Of a DNA stretch of 64,000 nucleotides, positions 57,701 through 64,000 are shown in pieces. The DNA lies in contig LSRX01000055.1 of NCBI GenBank assembly GCA_001939145.1, positions 280,349 to 344,348 of the forward strand. The letters run 5' to 3'. Position 1 is the first letter of the stretch. Each line of letters opens with the position of its first letter. The position numbers were made by a program, and so were the translations under genes. Source of the DNA: Symbiodinium microadriaticum. Its lineage: Eukaryota; Sar; Dinophyceae; Suessiales; Symbiodiniaceae. Below the pieces are notes generated by a model. That model saw only the letters and a list, made by a program, of their open reading frames with translations. It had not been told where the DNA came from and ran no database searches.

Positions 57701-60700
57701 ATAATACAAATCCTGCATTACCTTTAAGGACTCTAAACTATTGGAATTATGATATATTCCTTATTATGAGTAATGCAGGAATTTTACCATCAGTCGTACT
57801 ACTAACTGACTAAAGAAGCCCCAAATCATTACCAATGGTTTTATTGCTTAGGGTTCCTTATTCGACTTATGCTATCATCCCAAACCCTTAGCCCTAAACC
57901 CTAAACCCTTGTTCGATGTATACTGTAACATACCCCAAAACCCCATTCTAAATATTGAGGCCCTTACATCTAAGAAGCCCTGTGCGGCCAAAGCAGATCG
58001 AGCCCTTTATAAGCCCTTCAACGCGAAGGCGCTGAGACCGTAGAGTTTAGGCTTTTAGGGCATTTAGGGTTTTAGGGCTTTTGGGGCTTTAGGATTTAGG
58101 GCTTCAGGGCTTTAGGGCCTTTGGGGTTAAGGGTTTAGGGTTTCGGGTTTTAGGGTTTAGGCTAAACGGGGCTAAGACTAAGACCCCCAACCCTAACCTT
58201 AAACCCTAAGCCTTCACCCGTAAGCCCCTGAGACCCTGATTTAAGCTTGGGCTTTTGGGAACTTCCCAAAGGGGTCCATGTATACTCCAAGGAACACCCC
58301 AAAGCCTAAACCCTAAACCCCTAAACCCCTAAACCCTAAACCCCTAAACCCTAAAACCCTAAAACCCTAAACCCTCAAGCTCCAAGGAAGACCCTAAACC
58401 CTAAAACCCCAACTCGGGCCTTTCTGAGACTCCCAGGAACGTCAGCATCCGCGGAGCCATCCTGAAGGGCATGTGCATCTCTACGAAGATGAAGCGGGGG
58501 AGCCAAAGTAAGGTTTATAGGGTTTAGGGGTTTGGGTTTAGGCGAAGATGAAGCGGCGGAGCCACAGTAAGGTCTATAGGGTAAAGGATTTGGGTTTAGG
58601 CGAAGATGAAGCGGGGGAGCGAAATTAAGGTTTATGGGGTTTAGGATTTGGGTTTAGGGTTTTGGGGGTTTTGCGGGTCAAGGATTTGGGGTTTGTTTGT
58701 GGTCCCGAATAGAGGGTACGTGGGGTATGATGGTTGGGGGGTCGAGTCTAGGTAGGCTTTGACAGTAGGATTTTGGGCCTGGACTTTATATGGTCAACGG
58801 ACTTAGAATCTCGGGTTTGAATTTGAATTCATGCTTTGGCGTTTGGGAAACATTGTGGGGCAAGGTTCCGGTTCTCATTTCGCAGGTCATAAGGTTTAGG
58901 AGCCTTCGGATGGCTTTTCGAAGGCTTCCCAACATGTTTCGAAGCCATCCGCAAAGAGGGCCCTCGACTCCAAACCCTGTACCCTAAACCCTAATTAAGC
59001 GGTTGAAGGTTTCAGCTTACAGTCTCCTCCTGGAAGATCTACCTCACAGAGTCTCGGTGCGGAGCAAAAAGCCCTAAAGGGTCCATCTACCCGTATGGTA
59101 GATACTTTGCCCCTAAAGTACCTGTAAGGCCTATTATGGTATATACTAAAAGGGGACATGGACCCTAGGGTATAGGAAGCTGCAAGTGTTCGGATAACCA
59201 ATCCAGGAAACTTTTTGCGACAAATGCTGCTTTCGCAACTCATAAGCATTTGCAGCTTTCGACTTCCCAACTCAGACGCTGATGGGCCAGGCGCACCATC
59301 ATCATCCGACGCAACTACTTGCACTACATCAAGACGCTACGCTGCACTGGGTGACGCCGTGGTTCCGTTCTCAGGTTGTGAGGCTGCGCAAGGTTCGGGT
59401 TGTCAGATGCTGGTGGTGTTTGGATTTTTTTGCGGGGGTTCCAGAAGTTTCAAAGAATTTCATCGAAGTTCCGGGTGTAGGCAAACCGCCGACTGTGTCG
59501 CGGTGGCCCTGACCATGATCGCAGGTGTACTGTGCTACAAATGTAGAAGTCACGATGGCAACAGCTGAATAATGGCAGAGCCCTTTGACTACCAAACCTG
59601 TCCCAGCAGAATCCGAGGACTACTGCAACTATAGAGATAGCCAAGCCAGCTTCAGCACCAATGCAGGAACCTGATTAAGAAACCCTGGCCCTATAGCTCC
59701 AAAGTATGATGGCTCATATTAAGAACCCTAATAAAGACCCACGGTTTCTTAATCAGGTTCCTACATTAGGTCTGGATCTCCGGCCCAGGCTCAAATAGTG
59801 TTTTTCTCTCGCAAGTGTGGGCTTTAATTACTATAAAACCCTGAAGCTCGGAAGCAACCCTATAAACCTCAAAGCCTAAACCCGGTCGACACAAAAAACG
59901 TCAGCAACCCTCCTGAAGCTTTTCTCAGAGCGTGTGAGCCATCGAAAGGAAGTTCAACCGATTCGAGAAGCGCCACAGCAACCTCGCAGTGCATTGCTCG
60001 CCCGCCTTTGAGCCCAAGGAGGCGAATCAAAGAGAGAACGTGGGTTCCTTTCAGGGTCATTATAAGGCTTCCTGTGAGGGTTCACCCTAAAGCCTAAAAC
60101 GCCCAAACCTTAAAGTTCCTTATAAGGCTTCATGCAAGGCTTCCTTGAAGGCTTCCATAAGGGCTTATGGTTCGGAAGGTTTCTGAGGAGGTTCAGTTTT
60201 TATAGCTGTTTATGGGCTTCAGGGCGTATGGAGGCTAAAGTTTACTGGTAGGTTTATGGCTTGTGGTTTCGTCGTCAGATGAAACACAATCCAATAAGAG
60301 CGTGCAAAGCAGAATGCAGGAAGCCTGCTTGCTGATGTTTGTATCATGGGGACCCTTAGCGGGGTAAGGGGGAAGTGGGGTAGGGGGCCTTAACAGCCCT
60401 AATAAGGATTTGGTATGGGTCTAACATGTACAAGGCCTATTTTAGGAAGTATAGTCATTTCCCCCCCCCCTACCCCTTAACCCCCTATGAGTCTCTATGA
60501 TTGTATCCCGTCACAGGCCCTCATACATCATTCGTCAGTCATTGGGAACTATCCTTTACCGTCGCTACTTGGGAGTCTTGATATGCAATGATTATTGATC
60601 TTCTGCCATAATGAAGTATAGCCAGAATACTACAGCACACGACTATGCAGTCCGCGTTTTCTTCTGAGGGCTACTGGGTTGTTAAAGAACTCACGATTAA

Positions 60701-62221
60701 GTTACTATAAGAAGGTACCCCATTGTTTACTATATATTCCCTATTCTGGTAACTCAAACCCCTATAAACCCTACACCCTTATAGATCCCTTAAAGGAACC
60801 CTTGGAGATCCCCATTCTGGTAACTCTAAACTAAGTTCCTTACCAGGAACCCAGTAAAGGAAGGCCTCGAGGCCCCGAAGCAGATACTCATTCTTTTAGG
60901 GTTAGGAATTGTTTTTTTGGCTTGAGTTTAGGGTTTAGGATATGACTTGTAGGTTTTAGGGTTTAAGGCTTAGGAGTTTACAGTAGGGTTCAGGATTCTT
61001 CAAGAATTTGAAGAAGTTAGTCTTAGCCGAGGGCTCTAGGGTTCAAAAGTTGAAGGCTCTTGGGCTGAAAGTCCTTACTGCACCGTTTAAGGCTCTTTGG
61101 GCCATTGCCAGGCTTAGGGTTCTGTGCAACCGGTGTAGTTATGGATGGTAGATTTGTAAAGAGCCTGGCCTGGCTTGAGGGAGGCGTCAACGTGCGAACA
61201 GCGTCTCCATGGCTCATCATTCTCCCTACATGGAAAGGGCAAGTTCAAGGAAACTTAACACAAACCTTGAATAGCTGGAGCGTTTTCTGAGGATCCTCCA
61301 GATCCCGCTTACATGGCTCCGATCAATTTAGGTTAGCTTGGTTTCCGAAGTTTATAGACTGTGCCCAAAGGTTGTCTCATGCCAATGAAAATTAGTGCAA
61401 TATGGCCGTCATGGCTTCTCGTTTAGGGCACCAGGCCATGTCAGCCAATAGGTGTAGCCGTCCCGAATTCTTCTAAAAAGCACTGCTGTAGAACCATGTG
61501 TGATTTGTATTCGGTTGCCTACACAACCAGGACCTCCCAAGTACCCTTTAATGAAGCCCCTTGTGGCTTTTAATAGCAATTCCAGCACAGGGTTTAGGGT
61601 TGAGGGTTTAGGGTTTAGGGCACGACTTGCTTGAGTGCCGACCGACGTCCTGCGCAGGGTGACATCATCACTGCTGGCCAGTGCCGCCCTTTGGCGAAGA
61701 CGGTGCGCTTCAACGTGGTCAAGGCATGGGGCTGGGCTTGTCAGAACAGGAGATGACTTGTTGGGGTCCTGTGACGAAAGATTGTGTGCAGACTTATGTA
61801 GTTGATCATGGGAAGCGCCTCGTTCTGAGAAGCTTCGGACGTCTTCCAGCAGGAGCCTGGCCTGCCCAGCTGTCGCAGCGGCGTTTTACTTTCCCCTTTT
61901 CAAAGGTACCACAGGTCGAGGGCTTTCGCTTCATGCTTGATTTCAGTCTGTTGAAGGCACTGTCTCTGACACAACAACACACCCACAGCCTCACAAAGTA
62001 ACCCACGATAAGAATGAGACTGTCTCAGGAAGCCGTCCACCCCAGAGCCAAACAAAAAAAGCCACTGAACCCCAAAACCAAGCCCCGAACCCTAAACCCT
62101 ACCAAACCTTAAAGCTAATGTTTCAAGAATCTTCTACAACCGTGGAGCTGCCCAGGTGGACAAGAATCAGATCTTCGGATCGGCGCGAAAGCAGCTACTC
62201 GCCGTGATGCAGATACCCTAA
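54767..62221 (+). CDS. RPS11: 40S ribosomal protein S11 (uS17), complete, nine exons
   Basis: This protein of the small ribosomal subunit binds 18S rRNA through an OB fold. Coding exons are 54809-54841, 55167-55237, 56119-56171, 57148-57181, 58437-58499, 59291-59332, 59949-60021, 61658-61723 and 62156-62221: 501 nt, 166 residues plus stop (animal S11 is 158). Recognised blocks are [96 protein letters not shown] and [18 protein letters not shown]. The last exon ([13 protein letters not shown]...) differs from animals, as expected for this tail. The start is fixed by an in-frame TAG at 54764-54766, where an AG acceptor may receive the spliced leader. All eight donors are GC (five) or GA (three), and all acceptors are AG|G. 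It looks intact and functional; the copy is single in this window. Confidence 0.95.
54809..54841 (+). CDS. RPS11: RPS11 exon 1, [11 protein letters not shown]
   Basis: Start ATG in the context AAGGCCATGG. GC donor CAG|GCCCAC. The 5' UTR from 54767 is also open ([13 protein letters not shown]), but a stop precedes it. Confidence 0.9.
55167..55237 (+). CDS. RPS11: RPS11 exon 2
   Basis: [18 protein letters not shown]: the basic N-terminal strand. Acceptor CGGAG|GAT; GA donor CGGGG|GAAAG, Confidence 0.9.
56119..56171 (+). CDS. RPS11: RPS11 exon 3
   Basis: [17 protein letters not shown], the most conserved S11 block. Acceptor ATTCAG|G; GC donor TCAG|GC. Confidence 0.96.
56631..57070. other. Assembly gap, 440 N
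   Basis: It lies inside RPS11 intron 3 (56172-57147). Single Ns also occur at 21613 (in a poly-C run) and 47038 (at a telomere-motif inversion). Confidence 1.
57148..57181 (+). CDS. RPS11: RPS11 exon 4 (34 nt)
   Basis: [11 protein letters not shown]; the last glycine codon is split with exon 5. The preceding intron contains the assembly gap. Confidence 0.96.
57692..57794. mobile_element. Hairpin element, family 9
   Basis: CTGTTGATAATACAAATCCT opposite AGGAATTTTACCATCAG; lies in the RPS11 intron 4. Confidence 0.78.
58300..58380. repeat. C-strand telomere-like array before RPS11 exon 5
   Basis: About ten CCCTAAA/CCCCTAAA units. The opposite, G-strand, orientation follows the exon. Confidence 0.85.
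58437..58499 (+). CDS. RPS11: RPS11 exon 5
   Basis: [22 protein letters not shown] donor CGGGG|GAGCC. Its last 15 nt are repeated twice in the following intron. Confidence 0.95.
58484..58658. repeat. 58-59-bp triplication at the RPS11 exon 5 donor
   Basis: Three copies start at 58484, 58543 and 58601. Each begins CGAAGATGAAGCGG and ends in TTTGGGTTTAGG. The first copy includes the true end of exon 5. Confidence 0.9.
59072..59170. mobile_element. Hairpin element, family 3 (AGGGTCCATGTACCC)
   Basis: AGGGTCCATCTACCC ... GGGGACATGGACCCT with an inner ATGGTAGATACTTT / ATGGTATATACTAAA pair. Confidence 0.78.
59291..59332 (+). CDS. RPS11: RPS11 exon 6
   Basis: [14 protein letters not shown] (human RTIVIRRDYLHYIR). 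GA donor ATCAA|GACG. Confidence 0.95.
59661..59769. mobile_element. Hairpin element, family 2
   Basis: A perfect 20-bp inverted pair AGGAACCTGATTAAGAAACC / GGTTTCTTAATCAGGTTCCT. It lies in the RPS11 intron between exons 6 and 7. Confidence 0.92.
59949..60021 (+). CDS. RPS11: RPS11 exon 7
   Basis: [18 protein letters not shown] then AFEPKE; GC donor GAG|GC. Confidence 0.96.
61658..61723 (+). CDS. RPS11: RPS11 exon 8
   Basis: [18 protein letters not shown] then NVVK; GC donor AAG|GC. Confidence 0.96.
62156..62221 (+). CDS. RPS11: RPS11 exon 9 with stop
   Basis: [20 protein letters not shown] then P and TAA. The stop is the TAA of the first unit of a CCCTAAACCCTAAACCC run. Acceptor GCCCAG|GTG. 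Confidence 0.8.
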   Translation: MDKNQIFGSARKQLLAVMQIP

Positions 62222-62507
62222 ACCCTAAACCCTAGTGGAGAGTTTTTTGCCTGTTGATCTTGGTTATCAGAGATTATGGTCTAGGGTACACCCGGATCCT
62301 GAGCCCTTTGCAGAGCTTCAAGTTCGGTTTGCAAGGCTTCGGATAGGATTTGGGAATTTAGGGTTCAGGAGTTGGTCTAGGAGTTTAGGCTTCTCAGGGT
62401 TCCTGATACACAGCCTGCGACGACATGAGAGATTCAGAAGGTTCCTGGTCCTCGTGAAAGGATGACCCCTGGTTTGGAGCGATGGGAGCTTCAGAAAACT
62501 TCCCAGA

Positions 62508-62605
62508 GGACCCGATACCCATAATTAAGGAATATACCTTAAATCATAATACTAAGGCCCCTATAATTTAAGGTATATTCCTCAATTAAGGGGTATTGGG
62601 TTCCC
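62508..62605. mobile_element. Hairpin element, family 10 (ATTAAGGAATATACCTTAAAT)
   Basis: ATTAAGGAATATACCTTAAA opposite TTTAAGGTATATTCCTCAAT, with outer CCCGATACCC / GGGTATTGGG. Confidence 0.85.
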
Positions 62606-63639
62606 TGGATTGGTAACCCTGATCTACAGATTCTGAGCTCCTCAATGTGACGATCCCTCGGTGCGAAAGGCTTAAAGTCCTACTTGTGGCCTTTAGCTCC
62701 AATCTCCTGGTGTTTCCAGGCCTTGACTCATTGACCTAACTTAAGGGTACATAACCTACCATTTTGGGAGGGCGTGAGGTTACACGTAAGCCGAAATCCA
62801 AAACACCACCCAACACCTAAGGTTCGCCCTGTTCTGAGCCGCGGAACACTGCGAAGTTATACTGGCAGGGATTTGAGCCACGCAAGGATGCGCTGCGGCC
62901 GTGCAAACCAAAAAATGTCCTTTTCTCTGCGCGCACAACCTGCATTGTCCAGAATCGGTCATGGTCTATAGTTCCCACACCTTCAGACACCGGGAGGCAT
63001 GGGGGCATTGACAAGCTCACTACGGCGGTACCTGTAACCCAAGTAAGGATAGCTTAGGGGACTTTTGATTGGGTTCTGGCTCAGTACCCCAGAGCTCCGA
63101 GTAGGGTAGGCAATGGAGGGTATTTTCCATCAGGAGTCGGTCTTTTCGTAATTAGTTGAGCCCTCGTTGCGCTGGGGTCACACGAGATGTTGTTCATGAA
63201 CAGTCTCGGTGGTGCCATGTGCGCGTGGTTGCACCTGTAGCCTTCGACGTTCGGTTAGGACTTCAGACTTTTAAGTTTTATGGTTTCTGAGGCAGAAGGA
63301 ACTATATTCTTAGAGTTTGGGGGGGCTTGCATTCACTGGGAAATGGCCTGCAATTTCCAGAATTGTGTTAGGTTGGGTGCGTGAGAGCGATATTCATCCA
63401 GACCAAGCCTGAACTTGAATCTTCAAGGAGTTTGGAGTTTTGGCTACGGCAGTTCTGGGTGCGGTCCGAAAGTATGGCTTGTGCTTCGACCGGTCAGTGC
63501 GGTTGAAGACATGGCCAAGAGAAGTTGATGAACAGCCCTTCAAGTGAACGAAGCACAGTTCAACCCCCTTGGCCCAAACCCAAACTTGACGAACTCGGAC
63601 TAACTGCCAAGCCTTAACTCTCAACCCTCAACCTAATCC

Positions 63640-63706
63640 CTAGACCCTACACCCCAAACCCTAAAACCTAAACCCTAAACCCTTAACCCTAAAACCTAAA
63701 CCTTAC
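63640..63706. repeat. C-strand telomere-like array
   Basis: CCCTAAA / CCCTAAAACCTAAA units near the right edge. Confidence 0.8.
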
Positions 63707-63836
63707 GAATTCCCGAGCTCTAGAAAATCAGCCAAGCTCTGAGGCTAAGCTTTTGTTTCTCTCAGGCCCCGAAACCCCCCGAACCTTCGCCTGAAATCCG
63801 TACACCCCCGAGAAAGCAAACCCCCAAGACTACATG

Positions 63837-63933
63837 GGTAGTTCTCTAAATGAGGCTTCCTTTTTAGGCCAACATAGTACGGCACCGTTATAATAAGGAC
63901 CCTAGAAGGGACCCTGATTTAGCGAACTCCCCT
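63837..63933. mobile_element. Hairpin element, family 4
   Basis: GGGTAGTTCTCTAAAT ... GATTTAGCGAACTCCCC. Confidence 0.78.
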
Positions 63934-64000
63934 CAAGCCCGAAACCCTGAACCCCTAAAATCTAAACCCTAAATCCAAACACTACATGAGCAAGCCTCTA

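Larger units (their letters stand above)
62222..64000. other. Region downstream of RPS11, no gene recognised
   Basis: Starts with the CCCTAAA run that provides the RPS11 stop. Contains hairpin elements of families 10 and 4 and a telomere-like array at 63640. No exon could be supported. Confidence 0.6.

Noticed and set aside
1..64000. A true chromosome end
   Set aside because: Telomere-like motifs are short, degenerate and in both orientations throughout; no long uniform terminal array is present. The 24-bp satellite is internal to a gene.

Overview
The window reads as nuclear DNA of a dinoflagellate, most likely one of the Symbiodiniaceae or a close relative. Three things point there. Plant-type telomere motifs (TTTAGGG/CCCTAAA) are scattered in both orientations over almost the whole 64 kb. 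All recognisable genes lie on the plus strand and are cut into very short exons (22-121 nt) by long introns. The introns end in AG before an exon that nearly always begins with G, and their 5' ends are GT, GC or GA, the relaxed donor rule reported for Symbiodinium-type genomes. No bacterial, plastid, tRNA, rRNA or CRISPR feature was seen.

Three gene models were built by translating exon by exon and requiring reading phase to be kept across every junction. (1) An anoctamin/TMEM16-family membrane protein starts upstream of the window or near its left edge. Its exons are at 1.2-8.9 kb and 39.25-45.7 kb. A phase-compatible series of further exons (48.0-54.5 kb) may encode its cytosolic C-terminal tail or be a separate coiled-coil gene. 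(2) An endonuclease/exonuclease/phosphatase (EEP) fold protein is encoded at about 16.1-38.4 kb. It lies wholly inside one roughly 30 kb anoctamin intron, on the same strand. (3) A complete ribosomal protein S11 gene (uS17, RPS11) occupies 54.77-62.22 kb: nine exons, 166 codons, every donor GC or GA and none GT.

Layout: 0-9 kb, 5' half of the anoctamin core; 9-16 kb, intron sequence rich in telomere-like motifs; 16-38.4 kb, nested EEP gene, with an A-rich asymmetric block just upstream (14.3-14.8 kb), trinucleotide and tetranucleotide arrays (21.1 and 31.3-31.8 kb) and a 24-bp telomere-derived satellite (34.45-35.2 kb); 39.2-45.7 kb, 3' half of the anoctamin core; 48-54.5 kb, coiled-coil/tail exons; 54.8-62.2 kb, RPS11, including a 440-nt assembly gap inside an intron; 62.2-64 kb, no gene recognised.

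The noncoding DNA is built from two recurring components. One is degenerate telomere-like arrays, which tend to be C-rich just upstream of acceptors and G-rich just downstream of donors. The other is at least eight families of roughly 60-200-bp hairpin (MITE-like) elements, one of them nested in another. The three genes have no obvious shared pathway; what they share is their splicing architecture. Exon edges were set by hand from family conservation and phase, so several have alternatives a few bases away, noted in the entries.
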